Positions 11,500 through 20,168 are shown, counted from the stretch's first letter. The stretch is DNA of 64,000 nucleotides from CAZUGO01 sp964619935 (GCA_964619935.1 CAZUGO010000085.1:8321-72320); one strand, 5' to 3'. Program-made: numbers and translations. The notes: generated from the sequence alone by a model not told the origin.

Positions 11500-12828
11500 A
11501 TGGAGCCGGGGGTCGATCACCCCGGGGGCTCAGGCGTGCATCATGTGGCCATCATTGGCGGCGGGTTCGGTGGATTGTACGCAGCCCGATCGCTGCGCCG
11601 CACGCCGGTCCGCGTTACCGTCGTGGATCGCCGCAACCATCACCTGTTTCAGCCGTTGCTGTATCAGGTGGCCACCGGTGGGTTGTCACCCGCGAATATC
11701 GCTGCCCCGTTGCGGGCCATCCTCAACCGTCAGCAGAACACGACCGTTCTGCTCGCGGAGGCCCGCGGCTTTGAGCCGGGCGCACGACGGCTGCTGCTTG
11801 ACCAGGGCGTTTTGGACTATGACTTCCTGATTGTGGCGGCCGGGGCGGCCACCCATTACTTCGGCCATGACGACTGGGCTCATGCCGCGCCGGGCCTCAA
11901 GACCCTGGAGGACGCCACGGCCATCCGCCGGAAGATCCTGCTGGCCTTTGAACGCGCCGAGTGTTGCGGCGATCGGGATGCCGTTCGCGCCTGGTTGACG
12001 TTCGTGGTCATCGGGGCCGGGCCCACCGGTGTCGAGCTGGCCGGGGCGGTTGCCGAAATCGCGCGCCATACCCTGAAACATGATTTTCGAAAGATTGATC
12101 CAGCCGACGCCCGAATCATCCTGCTGGACGCCGCAGACTCTGTGTTGCCGACCTATCCCGCGGACTTGCAGGACCGGGCTGCGAGGTCGCTCCGCCGGCT
12201 GGGCGTCGCGATCCGGACCGGGATTCGCGTGACGGCCATCGAACCGCGGCGGGTGACGGTCCAATGCGGCGGCGACCGCGAAACGATCGCGGCGCACACG
12301 GTGTTGTGGGCGGCAGGTGTCAAGGCCTCGCCGCTGGGAAGGGCACTGGCCCTCGCCACCGGGGCCGCGCTTGACCGCGGCGGACGCGTGTTGGTCGAAC
12401 CCGACCTCACCGTGCCCGGGCATCCTGAGATCATGGTTGTCGGCGATCTGGCCTGCTTTACCCATCAGAGGGGCGGGCCGCTGCCCGGAGTTGCCCCGGT
12501 TGCCATTCAGCAAGGCCGCTACGCCGCCGAGCGCATCCGTGCCCGGCTGCGGAATCGGCGCCTGGCACCGTTTCGCTATCGCGATCGCGGCAACCTGGCG
12601 ACCATCGGTCGGTCGGCGGCGGTCGCCGACTTTGGTCGCCTGCGGTTTTCCGGGTATCCCGCCTGGCTGCTGTGGCTCTTCGTACACCTGATGTACATCG
12701 TGGAGTTTGAGAACCGCTTGCTGGTGCTGTTGCAGTGGGCTTGGAACTATGTGACTCGCAATCGTTCGGCCCGGCTGATTACCGGGCCCGCCGAGGGTCC
12801 GGCGGAGGCCGACCGGCCCGATTCCTGA
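11500..12828 (+). CDS. ndh: type II NADH dehydrogenase (NDH-2)
   Basis: The 442-residue flavoprotein transfers electrons from NADH to quinone without pumping ions. It shows the FAD-binding dinucleotide motif HVAIIGGGFGGLYAARSL near the N-terminus, the family motif FQPLLYQVATGGLSP, the second NAD-binding Rossmann motif FVVIGAGPTGVELAG, the quinone/FAD segment VVGDLACF...GVAPVAIQQG and a C-terminal amphipathic/hydrophobic stretch (SGYPAWLLWLFVHLMYIVEF) that attaches it to the membrane. I chose the ATG at 11500, preceded by GGAG at short spacing; a GTG at 11536 immediately before HHVAIIGGG is also possible. The frame is open further upstream to 11143 but without recognisable protein. Length matches the family. 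Confidence 0.9.
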   Translation: MEPGVDHPGGSGVHHVAIIGGGFGGLYAARSLRRTPVRVTVVDRRNHHLFQPLLYQVATGGLSPANIAAPLRAILNRQQNTTVLLAEARGFEPGARRLLLDQGVLDYDFLIVAAGAATHYFGHDDWAHAAPGLKTLEDATAIRRKILLAFERAECCGDRDAVRAWLTFVVIGAGPTGVELAGAVAEIARHTLKHDFRKIDPADARIILLDAADSVLPTYPADLQDRAARSLRRLGVAIRTGIRVTAIEPRRVTVQCGGDRETIAAHTVLWAAGVKASPLGRALALATGAALDRGGRVLVEPDLTVPGHPEIMVVGDLACFTHQRGGPLPGVAPVAIQQGRYAAERIRARLRNRRLAPFRYRDRGNLATIGRSAAVADFGRLRFSGYPAWLLWLFVHLMYIVEFENRLLVLLQWAWNYVTRNRSARLITGPAEGPAEADRPDS

Positions 12829-13021
12829 TCCATGGATCGGGCGGTTCGTCGATAGGCTCTGGCTCGACTTGAGTGAGGCGGTGGGGTCGGCGGCTTGCGG
12901 TCACCTGGATTCGGGAATTCTGGCAAGCTTGGCGTCCGGCGGACGTTCATGGCAATGTGGCCGCGGGGCCACTACAGGATGTGATCCACAAGCGACGTCA
13001 TCATCGAGAAGGAGGCTTTCC

Positions 13022-13849
13022 ATGTTTCAATTCGTGAGCAGTGCGCTTCCGGCAGCGGCGGTGTCGATATTGCTGGGCTCGGCCGTGGCCCTGGCCGGTG
13101 GTCCGCAGCAACAGCTTTCGGGGCGGCATCAGGCGCGTTTGCTGGAGAAGTTCGGCGACCAGGGCATCGATGCCGACCAGGACGGCATGCTGACCCATGC
13201 GGAGGTCCGGGCGTTCTTTGAAGCCAACCCGGATCTGAAGCCCGGCAAAGTTGGCCATCGCGGCGGCCGGCACATGGGTCCGGGCGGCCGGGTCATGCAA
13301 CTGCTGCGGAGCCTGGAGCAACTCGATTCCGGGCAGATTCCGGAAGGGATTGTGCAGCGCCAGCCCAAACTCGACACCAACGGTGACGGCCAACTCAGCG
13401 CCGAGGAATGGACCGGTCATGTCGAGAAGAAGCGAGCCCGCCTTGTGAGTCGGCTGCTCAGAATGGAACCGTCGATCGACAGCGACGGCGACGGACAGGT
13501 CAGCGCTGCTGAACTGAGTGCCTTCAGCGCCCAGCGGAAAGAAGCCGTGCGGGCGACCGTGTTGGCCAATCACCCCGAAGCCGACACCGACGGTGACGGC
13601 GTGCTCAGCGAAGCCGAATTCGAAGCGTTCAATACTCAGCTTCAGGCCGAGCGGGCCCAGCGGATTCTGGAACGGCACCCCGAGGCCGACACCAACGGAG
13701 ACGGTGTGCTCAGCCAATCTGAATTGGACAGCTTCCGCGATTCACGGCCCGGCTGGCGCGGTCGCGGAGGTCGCGACATGCATCGACCGCACGGCCGGCC
13801 GGCGTGGGATGACGACGGTCCGATGTCGGAGGACGCACCGATCGAGTAG
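13022..13849 (+). CDS. secreted EF-hand calcium-binding protein
   Basis: A signal peptide (LPAAAVSILLGSAVALAGG) is followed by five EF-hand loops: DADQDGMLTHAE, DTNGDGQLSAEE, DSDGDGQVSAAE, DTDGDGVLSEAE and DTNGDGVLSQSE, spaced over about 200 residues, and a Gly/Arg/His-rich C-terminal tail (RGRGGRDMHRPHGRP). The 275-residue protein should bind several calcium ions outside the cytoplasm; proteins of this kind are frequent in Planctomycetota (family knowledge) but their roles are mostly unknown. The ATG at 13022 has an excellent AAGGAGG site and fits the signal peptide. The gene stands alone between ndh and a convergent ferredoxin. Confidence 0.85.
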   Translation: MFQFVSSALPAAAVSILLGSAVALAGGPQQQLSGRHQARLLEKFGDQGIDADQDGMLTHAEVRAFFEANPDLKPGKVGHRGGRHMGPGGRVMQLLRSLEQLDSGQIPEGIVQRQPKLDTNGDGQLSAEEWTGHVEKKRARLVSRLLRMEPSIDSDGDGQVSAAELSAFSAQRKEAVRATVLANHPEADTDGDGVLSEAEFEAFNTQLQAERAQRILERHPEADTNGDGVLSQSELDSFRDSRPGWRGRGGRDMHRPHGRPAWDDDGPMSEDAPIE

Positions 13850-13879
13850 GTTGGCCTCGGTTCCCTGAGGCACATCGAT

Positions 13880-13909
13880 GAGGGCCCGGCGCACCGGCTC
13901 TGGGCCCTC
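13880..13909. terminator. hairpin between convergent genes, probable bidirectional terminator
   Basis: GAGGGCCC (13880-13887) and GGGCCCTC (13902-13909) are perfect eight-base arms with a 14-base loop, extended by CGA/TCG outside. It sits between the stops of the EF-hand gene and the convergent ferredoxin gene. There is no good T tract, so confidence is moderate. Confidence 0.5.
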
Positions 13910-13918
13910 CTCGTGCTT

Positions 13919-14494
13919 CTAATGCGGCTGAACTACGATGGCCCGGGGTCGTGTGGGGCAGTACAACTGGCAGACGCCGCAGCCGACGCAGCCGGCGGAC
14001 TGCACCTCGATGCTGCCCGACCAACCGATCCGGATTGCGGTGGAACCCAGCGGGCAGCGTTCGACACACTCGGCACAATCCTCACCCTGGGTTCTGAGGC
14101 AGGCTTCGACTCGAACGTGGGCCAGCCCCATCCGGATGTCGGCCGGGGAGTCCACCAACTGCAAGGCGCCGCTGGGGCAGACCCGCATACAGGCCAGCTC
14201 GTCGCAAATCACGCATGCCGCCAGGTTGGGGTCGACGACCGGCGTGCCGCCAAGCTGCGGATCTGTTGACGGCAGCAAGCGGATCGCCGCGGCTGGGCAG
14301 GCGCGGACGCAGTCGCCACTCCGCCGGCAGGTGTTCAGAAAATCGGTCTCGGGCAGGGCACCCGGGGGGCGCAACAGGGACTCCGGCAGAGTCACCGACA
14401 TCGTGCCGTGCGCTTCCAGCAGGTCGGCCAGCGGGTTGAGGATCGACTGCAGCCCGTGGCGAAAGAACTGTCTGCGATTCGGTTCAGGTCCCAT
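13919..14494 (-). CDS. Tat-exported ferredoxin with four 4Fe-4S motifs (NapG/MauM type)
   Basis: The 191-residue protein carries four cysteine clusters: CRRSGDCVRACP, CVICDELACMRVCP, CLRTQGEDCAECVERCP and CVGCGVCQLYCP, each suited to a [4Fe-4S] centre, as in NapG/MauM-type ferredoxins that pass electrons from the quinone pool in the periplasm (family knowledge). The N-terminus NRRQFFRHGLQS resembles a twin-arginine motif, although the following hydrophobic stretch is short. The ATG at 14494 has GAGG seven bases upstream; an ATG at 14506 adds four residues. It follows the BaiN-type flavoprotein gene by about 90 bp on the same strand and may be co-transcribed. No nitrate reductase or MauM partners are nearby. 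Confidence 0.85.
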   Translation of the reverse strand: MGPEPNRRQFFRHGLQSILNPLADLLEAHGTMSVTLPESLLRPPGALPETDFLNTCRRSGDCVRACPAAAIRLLPSTDPQLGGTPVVDPNLAACVICDELACMRVCPSGALQLVDSPADIRMGLAHVRVEACLRTQGEDCAECVERCPLGSTAIRIGWSGSIEVQSAGCVGCGVCQLYCPTRPRAIVVQPH

Positions 14495-14586
14495 CGAGAT
14501 CCTCATCGTTGGCGGCCGACGCCGGCGAATCGCCGGGCTGCCGCCGGTCGTATTGTAGCGGAGCCTGCTGGGCCGGCCCACGGGCA

Positions 14587-15855
14587 TCAGGACGTCGTTT
14601 GGAACTGACGCTCCAGGCCGCGCGCCGATTGAAACGCGCTCGACCAGGACCACTGGAAGTTGAATCCTCCGATTCTGCCATCCACGTCCAGGATCTCGCC
14701 GACCAGGTACAGACCCGGGCAGGCGCGCGAACCCATTGTGGCAGGGTCGATTTCGGGCAGCGGGACGCCGCCGGCAGTCACTTCGGCATAGTTGTAGCCG
14801 CGATCGCGAACCACGGGCAGCGGCCAGGTTTGCAGGGTGTGCAGCAGTTGCCGCCGTAGCTCGCGCGACAGTTGAGCCAGGGTCTGGGCGGCGTCGATCC
14901 CAAGGTGCTGCAGGCAGCGCCGGGCCACCCGATTCGGCAACCAGCGGGCCAGGGCGTTGTGCAGTTGCATCCGGGGGTTGCTGCCGACCAAAGCCAGCAG
15001 GTGTTGCTCCGCCGCGTGCCGGTCTTCAACGATGAAGTCCACCGACAAGCTTAGCGGTCGGCCTTCCTGGCGGGCGCGGGTCCAATGTCGTGAAATGTCC
15101 AGCACCGCAGGTCCGCTGATCCCGAAGTGGGTCCACAGCAGGGCACCGCTGCGGCGGACGGGCGTGGGCCTGCTGCCGCGCAGCTCGAGCGTGACTTCCT
15201 GGGTAATGCCCGACAAGTCCTGGTGAAACTGCCCGTCGAGGACCAGCGGAACCAGCGCCGGGACGGGTGGCACCACGGTGTGGCCCAAGTCGACGGCCAA
15301 GCGGTACCCGCCGCCGTCGCTTCCGGTCTTGGGCAGCGACTTGCCACCGGTGGCCAGCACGACCGCCGGCGCGCTGAATGTCGTGGTGGGCGTCTGCACC
15401 CGCAGGCCGTTCGCATGCACGCTGACGGCGGTGACCCGCTGGGCGGTGCGGAGGTCGACACGGCTGTGCCGCACCCCACCGAGCAGCAGGTCCAGGACCT
15501 CGCCGGAGTTATTGCTTCGCGGGAACAACTTGCCGTGGGCTTCCTCGTGCAGTTCCAGTCCCAGGTCACTGAAGAAACCAAGGGCTTGCGGTACGGTCAG
15601 CGCGGCCAGGATCCGGCGAATGATTCTCGGGTTGCCACCGCAAAAATCGTCGGCGGTAACGACCCGATTGGTGACGTTGCAGCGGCCACCGCCCGAGACC
15701 CGGATCTTGGCCCCGAGTTTGGGGGCGCCGTCCAGCAGCACAATGTGCCGTTTGGGCAGCCGGCGCCTCGCAAAGATGGCGGTGGCCAGCCCCGCCGCGC
15801 CGCCGCCAACAATGATGATGTCGGCGGTGACCACGGGCAAGGGTTGGGAGTGCAT
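14587..15855 (-). CDS. BaiN/HI0933-family FAD-dependent oxidoreductase
   Basis: The 422-residue flavoprotein has the N-terminal FAD-binding motif DIIIVGGGAAGLATAIFARR, the family hallmark KLGAKIRVSGGGRCNVTNR and the C-terminal signatures AEVTAGGVPLPEIDPATMGSR and GLYLVGEILDVDGRIGGFNFQWSWSSG-like segment (here WSSAFQSAR). Members are NAD(P)/FAD aminoacetone oxidase-like or BaiN-type reductases; the substrate is generally unknown. The start at 15855 places the FAD motif at residue 12, normal for the family. It lies upstream of the ferredoxin gene and could donate or accept electrons with it, which is inference only. Confidence 0.85.
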   Translation of the reverse strand: MHSQPLPVVTADIIIVGGGAAGLATAIFARRRLPKRHIVLLDGAPKLGAKIRVSGGGRCNVTNRVVTADDFCGGNPRIIRRILAALTVPQALGFFSDLGLELHEEAHGKLFPRSNNSGEVLDLLLGGVRHSRVDLRTAQRVTAVSVHANGLRVQTPTTTFSAPAVVLATGGKSLPKTGSDGGGYRLAVDLGHTVVPPVPALVPLVLDGQFHQDLSGITQEVTLELRGSRPTPVRRSGALLWTHFGISGPAVLDISRHWTRARQEGRPLSLSVDFIVEDRHAAEQHLLALVGSNPRMQLHNALARWLPNRVARRCLQHLGIDAAQTLAQLSRELRRQLLHTLQTWPLPVVRDRGYNYAEVTAGGVPLPEIDPATMGSRACPGLYLVGEILDVDGRIGGFNFQWSWSSAFQSARGLERQFQTTS

Positions 15856-16003
15856 GGTCGTCCCACGCAGGTCGGTACGGTTTCACGGGGCAGCGGCCGC
15901 ATTATGCCACGGTCCGGCGCCGGTCACAAACGGCGGGTTGACTTTGCCGGGGCCCTCTTTCACGATACACGCGCCGGGCTCGGCGACGATCGGGGGGGGT
16001 CGG

Positions 16004-16678
16004 GTGTTGTTCCAGAAGCTGACCGAACACATCTACAAGCTGGACCTGCGTTGGTACGGGTTTCCGGTGGGTGTGTTTTTGGTTCGCGAGGGCGCGGAAT
16101 GGACGTTGGTTGATGCCGGTGCCCGGTGGCATCCGCCGACGATCATCCCGGCGGTGCGCGCCCAACTGGACGGCGCGCCGCTGACCCGCGTGGTGCTGAC
16201 CCACGGCCACCCCGATCATGCCGAGGGGCTGCCCGCCATTCTCCAAGAGTTCAATTGCCCGGTGTGGGCCCATGAACGGGAGGTTCCCTTGCTGCGCGGG
16301 GAGACCACCTACGCCCAGATCCGTCCGACATGGTGGGCCTTTCGCCTGGTCAGCGCGCTGTACCTCAGCCGGCCGCTCGATTATCGGGTCGACCACGCGC
16401 TGCGCGAATCGGACACGGTTTGCGGCTGTCGGGTGATCGCGGCGCCGGGCCATACCCCGGGTCAGATCGCCTTGCTGCACGAACGCGATCGGGCGTTGCT
16501 TTGTGCGGATGCCTGGCAGAACATGTTCGGTCGGCCGCGCGGGCCGATCGCAATATTCACGCCCGATCGCGCCGAGGCCGCCCGCACCATGCGCAAGCTG
16601 GCCGGATTGAACTTCGATGTGCTCCTGGCGGCTCACGGTCCGCCGTATCGCGGCGGCCTCCTGGCCTTCTTGCCCTGA
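16004..16678 (+). CDS. metallo-beta-lactamase-fold hydrolase
   Basis: The 224-residue cytoplasmic protein contains the metal-binding motif LTHGHPDHAEG (His67, His69, Asp71, His72), then APGHTPGQIALL, LCADAWQN and LLAAHGPPYR, which together supply the usual two-zinc ligands. This fold covers glyoxalase II, lactonases and other hydrolases; the substrate cannot be assigned. I chose a GTG start at 16004 because it directly precedes the first beta strand (LFQKLTEHIYKLDL) and follows a G-rich ribosome-binding site; no in-frame ATG is near. It is divergent from the BaiN-type gene with 148 bp between. Confidence 0.8.
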   Translation: MLFQKLTEHIYKLDLRWYGFPVGVFLVREGAEWTLVDAGARWHPPTIIPAVRAQLDGAPLTRVVLTHGHPDHAEGLPAILQEFNCPVWAHEREVPLLRGETTYAQIRPTWWAFRLVSALYLSRPLDYRVDHALRESDTVCGCRVIAAPGHTPGQIALLHERDRALLCADAWQNMFGRPRGPIAIFTPDRAEAARTMRKLAGLNFDVLLAAHGPPYRGGLLAFLP

Positions 16679-17116
16679 TCCCGCCTCAATAGCCGGGGGG
16701 CCCGCCGTCCGAGGCCGCCCCCGGCACACTCAAGCCAAAGGCTCCAATCGTGGAGCGTCGATTCCGACCGCGTCTTGATCATGCGGGCGGCCGAATCTTT
16801 TAACTTTCGAACTTCATGCAGAAAGATCGGCGGCGGGTTCACCAATATCGAATAGTCCCCCTGGAGACCTGCCTGGCTATCATGCCGCGGCGGTCAGGTG
16901 GGGCAATAAGGCCCGACCGGGAGTGCGTGTTGTTGGCGATCAAGCCCGGTGGCCCTCTGCAGCCGGCGGTTTGCAGGAGCGCCACCGTTTGAGACGCAAC
17001 CGGTTGCGGGAATGGCCGGGAGAGACAGGACATCTGGCACGGCGCGTGCCGTGTGTCGGAGTCGGCCAGAAGTTGGCTCGACCGCGATTGGACACCATTG
17101 CTGAAGGAAATCACCC
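16679..17116. other. 438-bp intergenic region with two palindromes
   Basis: No convincing gene is seen on either strand. It holds a perfect 14-base palindrome CGCAACC/GGTTGCG at 16995-17008 and, 28 bases later, GGCACG-GCG-CGTGCC at 17036-17050. Both lie upstream of the dockerin/VWA gene. Confidence 0.5.
16995..17050. promoter_or_regulatory. pair of palindromes upstream of dockerin/VWA gene
   Basis: A perfect palindrome (16995-17008) and a second inverted repeat with six-base arms (17036-17050) are separated by about 2.5-3 helical turns, as expected for binding sites of dimeric regulators. The start codon is 67 bases downstream. No factor can be named. Confidence 0.3.
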
Positions 17117-18079
17117 ATGTTGCAGGACACCTCCAAAGTCATGACCCAGATGTTGTCGGCCGTCGCCACTGCGCTTGTGATGACCGCATCAGTGTTCGCT
17201 GGTGGGCTTGGGAGCGATTGCCCTGGCGACCTCAATCACGATGGTCAGGTCGATTCGGTCGACCTTGCCGAGATCCTCGGGGCCTGGGGTCCGAACACGG
17301 GGCACCGCGCCGACCTCAACGGTGACGGTCTGGTGGGTCCCTTGGACCTGGCTCCGCTGTTGAGCGGATGGGGACCTTGCCCACAGTCGGAGGCCTGTCA
17401 GGTGCTCTGCGCCAACCTGGAGGTGGTCCTGATCATGGACACGTCGGCATCGATGGTCGACGAGGCCCAGAGTTTGTGCGACGGCATGCCGGCGATGCTG
17501 GCCGAGGTCGAAGATGCCCTGAACGCCATGTCCGACACCCCGGTGAGCGGTGCGGTGGCGATGCTCGGCATCACTGAGGACGCGGTGGACGATCCGTCGC
17601 TGGAATGTGTCAACGGTAGTGTTCTAGAGTCGTTGACCGCGGTGGTGCCGGGCGACAACGGCACCTGTCCAGCCCAACTCGACCAGGGCGCCGACGCGGT
17701 GGCCGAGAGCAAGAATTGGGGTTCGGCCGCCGCCATCGTGGCCCAGGAATACAACTGGCTGTCGGGCGCCACCCGGATCATGATCCCGGTGAGCGATGGC
17801 GGGGCGTGCATGGGTGGGACCCAGGCGGCGGACGCCTGCGATGCCGCCGACGTCCAGGCCGCCGACCACGCCGCCCAGTTGGCTGCCGCCAACAACGTGG
17901 TCATGCTGCCGATCATCGCCAGCCATCCCGGTCAGCCGGTGTGCCTGTATGAAATCGCCGAGCAGTGTGCGGGCAATACCGGGGGGACCGCTCTGTTGAC
18001 CAGTGACGCCCAGTCGGACCTGGTCGATGCCATCATCGAGATCGCCATGGCTTCGTGCCAAACCACCTGCGGGGACTGA
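17117..18079 (+). CDS. secreted protein with dockerin repeat and von Willebrand factor A domain
   Basis: The 320-residue exported protein has a signal peptide (MLSAVATALVMTASVFAGG), a dockerin-type pair of calcium loops (DLNHDGQVDSVDLAEILGAW and DLNGDGLVGPLDLAPLLSGW, residues about 38-90), then a VWA domain with the MIDAS motif DTSAS at 108-112. The order is unusual because dockerins are mostly C-terminal in this group (compare 47494-48858). VWA domains mediate metal-dependent adhesion (family knowledge). Several Cys residues (SEACQVLC, GNGTCPAQL, SCQTTCGD) suggest disulfides. AAGGAAA precedes the ATG at 17117. It is monocistronic by position and is followed by a hairpin with a T tract. Confidence 0.85.
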   Translation: MLQDTSKVMTQMLSAVATALVMTASVFAGGLGSDCPGDLNHDGQVDSVDLAEILGAWGPNTGHRADLNGDGLVGPLDLAPLLSGWGPCPQSEACQVLCANLEVVLIMDTSASMVDEAQSLCDGMPAMLAEVEDALNAMSDTPVSGAVAMLGITEDAVDDPSLECVNGSVLESLTAVVPGDNGTCPAQLDQGADAVAESKNWGSAAAIVAQEYNWLSGATRIMIPVSDGGACMGGTQAADACDAADVQAADHAAQLAAANNVVMLPIIASHPGQPVCLYEIAEQCAGNTGGTALLTSDAQSDLVDAIIEIAMASCQTTCGD

Positions 18080-18112
18080 TCAGCAAGACGCCGGGAGGGG
18101 AGAGTTTCACAA

Positions 18113-18142
18113 GGGTAGGTCCTTTGGGCCCGCCCTTTTTTT
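18113..18142 (+). terminator. probable rho-independent terminator
   Basis: GGGTAGGTCC and GGCCCGCCC can pair with one mismatch/wobble around TTTG, followed by seven T residues (18136-18142). It is 34 bp after the VWA stop codon and upstream of the convergent dehydrogenase end. Confidence 0.5.
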
Positions 18143-18208
18143 CATGGCAGCTGGTTAGGATAGAAGGGCTGGGCGGCGGCGCAGGTGAGCCGTTGTTCGG
18201 GGATGATT

Positions 18209-19312
18209 TCAGGCCGTCGCCGCCGGATCGATCAGTGCTTTGACGACCTCCTGGGCGGCCACCGCGGCCAGGGCGGCACCGGCCTCGCCCAGCGGATAGC
18301 GCTGCAATTCCAGGTGCGCCCACGGTGCCGATTGCCGGGGACTAGCCATGATCTGGACGCAGCGGTGGAAGTGCGAGAAATCGGAGCCCCAGCAGCCCCG
18401 GACGTCGAGATGCTTCTTGTTGATGTCTTCGTGGGGGTTGAGCGTGACGTTGCCGCAGTCAGTATACTGGCCGACAATGACCACGCGGCCGCCGTCCCGG
18501 GTGTAGCGCAGCGCCTGACCCACAGCGACGGGGCTCCCGGTGGCTTCGATGGTGACGTCGGCGCCGCGCCCGGAGGTGTGGTGCAATACCCAGTCGCGGC
18601 GAGCGGCGTCCTCGTGGGTGGCAATGTCCAGCGTGTGCGCGGCACCCACGGCCTGGGCGGTCAGCAGGCGCGCCTGGGGGCCCCCGATGCACAGCACGGT
18701 AGACGCACCGCGCATCAAGGCAAAGATCACCGCAGACAGCCCCACGGGACCGCTACCCAGGACCACCACGGTGTCGCCGATGGCCACATCGGCCCGCTCC
18801 ACGGCGTGCAGGGCGGTTGGCATGCCGCAGCCTCCGGCCATGAACCGACCGGCATCGACGGTTCCCAGATCGATGCAGCGAGTATTCGGTTTCAATACCA
18901 TGGCCTCAGCCCAGCCTCCGGTGAGACCATCCCGAGTTCCGTAGGTAATGCCGTACACCTTTCGCCGCGGGCAGCGTGTGGCCGCCTTGGCCACCAGGCA
19001 GTACCAGCAGGCGTGGCAAGTGCCGTGGACATCCAGAAACGTCACCCGTTGGCCTTCACGAAACGGCTGACCCTGAATGTCCGTCATCCGGCCGCGAATC
19101 TTTTCCAGGCGGCCGACGGTGACGTGCCCCGGAATCAGTGGGTAGGGGACCCCGGCCAATCTGCCCTCCTGGAGATGGACATCGGTGCCGCAGACCTCAC
19201 TCAACTCCACACGCAACAGGGCGGAGTCGTGTTCCAGCGCGGGCTCCGGGAACTCGCGCAATTCAACCGCTCCGTGAGGTTTGGGAATGACCGCGGCGAG
19301 CACCCGGCTCAT
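18209..19312 (-). CDS. zinc-dependent alcohol dehydrogenase-like (MDR) oxidoreductase
   Basis: The 367-residue medium-chain dehydrogenase contains the catalytic-zinc region EVCGTDVH (Cys41) and PGHVTVG (His63), four structural-zinc cysteines (C99, C102, C105, C114) and the NAD(P)-binding motif VVVLGSGPVGLSA. The usual Glu of the GHE motif is Val64 here, which may alter zinc coordination or substrate choice. The C-terminal half (CWGSDFSHFHRCVQIM) resembles threonine/sorbitol dehydrogenase-type enzymes. Substrate is unknown. The ATG at 19312 gives the usual length; GGAG lies 11 bases upstream. It is followed on the same strand by nothing obvious and has phaR upstream by 109 bp, so it may be read from the phaR promoter. 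Confidence 0.85.
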   Translation of the reverse strand: MSRVLAAVIPKPHGAVELREFPEPALEHDSALLRVELSEVCGTDVHLQEGRLAGVPYPLIPGHVTVGRLEKIRGRMTDIQGQPFREGQRVTFLDVHGTCHACWYCLVAKAATRCPRRKVYGITYGTRDGLTGGWAEAMVLKPNTRCIDLGTVDAGRFMAGGCGMPTALHAVERADVAIGDTVVVLGSGPVGLSAVIFALMRGASTVLCIGGPQARLLTAQAVGAAHTLDIATHEDAARRDWVLHHTSGRGADVTIEATGSPVAVGQALRYTRDGGRVVIVGQYTDCGNVTLNPHEDINKKHLDVRGCWGSDFSHFHRCVQIMASPRQSAPWAHLELQRYPLGEAGAALAAVAAQEVVKALIDPAATA

Positions 19313-19421
19313 GGGATCGACACTCCGTGTACGAGGATTTAATCGCGGTAATTGTATCGGGTGTTTCGAGGGCGTCCAATCGCCGGCAGCGCTCGGCGCG
19401 CTCGGCGGTGCGGTCGAGGGG

Positions 19422-20000
19422 CTACTTGCCGGGACCGCCCGCGGATTGGGACAGCTCCTCGATGCGTTGCATCATGGCGGCCATCTGCATCTTGAGTTGG
19501 TCCAACTCGGAGGGGCGGGTTTCCGCCGCTGCGGCGGTCGGCGCTCGGGACGCCGACCGCGGCGATCGCGGGTTCATGGATTCGAAGAACGATCGAGCCC
19601 ACTCGAACGGCGCCCCCGGCATGCCCGTGGTCACGCCGAAGGTGTTCTGCAGGAACCGGGTCCACTGCGCCTGGGAGACCTGCTGGGCCTCCAGCATCTG
19701 CCGGAAGAACTGCTCGAAGACGCCCCCGAGCATCTGCTGTTGTGTGCGGATGACCTGGTGCAGGATGTTCGACGGGAACATGGCCAGTTTTGGGGGATCG
19801 TGCTCGATGATAATCTGGGTCAGCACCAGGTTGGTGATGTCATCTCCGGTGGCCGAGTCGGTGATCCGGACGTCATGGCCCTGACAGATCAGGTCGTGCA
19901 TCTCGGCCAGCGTGACGTGCCGGCTACGGGTAGTGTCGTAAAACCGTCGGTTCGGGTACTTCTTGATGGTCAGGGTGGCGGTCGGCTCGGCATCGGCCAT
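19422..20000 (-). CDS. phaR: polyhydroxyalkanoate synthesis regulator PhaR
   Basis: The 192-residue protein begins with the PHB/PHA accumulation regulator DNA-binding domain: LTIKKYPNRRFYDTTRSRHVTLAEMHDLICQGHDVRITDSATGDDITN, followed by the second conserved segment LTQIIIEHDPPKLAMFP and a helical C-terminal region ending in a predicted coiled coil (ELDQLKMQMAAMMQRIEELSQS). PhaR senses free PHA granules and represses phasin and its own gene (family knowledge). It is divergent from the phasin gene, separated by a 223-bp AT-rich control region with a strong inverted repeat, exactly the arrangement expected for autoregulation. Confidence 0.92.
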   Translation of the reverse strand: MADAEPTATLTIKKYPNRRFYDTTRSRHVTLAEMHDLICQGHDVRITDSATGDDITNLVLTQIIIEHDPPKLAMFPSNILHQVIRTQQQMLGGVFEQFFRQMLEAQQVSQAQWTRFLQNTFGVTTGMPGAPFEWARSFFESMNPRSPRSASRAPTAAAAETRPSELDQLKMQMAAMMQRIEELSQSAGGPGK

Positions 20001-20114
20001 CGCAGGCGGTCCTCCTCGCTGCCAGAATGTAGTGCAGAACTGCTATGAGTTCAACTAATAGATCGTCAAGCAAGTGTAACTATATATATAATAATGTGAT
20101 ACAATTAGTAATAA

Positions 20115-20134
20115 TTTTGTGCGAACGCACAAAA
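20115..20134. promoter_or_regulatory. inverted-repeat operator candidate for PhaR
   Basis: TTTTGTGCG and CGCACAAAA are perfect nine-base arms separated by AA. The site ends five bases before the -35 element of the rightward promoter. Location between phaR and phasin makes PhaR the likely ligand, but the link is inference. Confidence 0.55.
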
Positions 20135-20139
20135 AACTC

Positions 20140-20168
20140 TTGACCGCAGCCGGTAGTGGGGGTACAGT
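20140..20168 (+). promoter_or_regulatory. sigma-70-type promoter of the phasin/PHA operon
   Basis: TTGACC (20140-20145) and TACAGT (20163-20168) are separated by the optimal 17 bases. The predicted start of transcription is near 20175, about 50 bases upstream of the phasin ATG. Confidence 0.6.

Noticed and set aside
12827..12838. Perfect palindrome GATCCATGGATC at the end of ndh
   Set aside because: It overlaps the stop codon and consists of common restriction-type words; no T tract or other sign of function.
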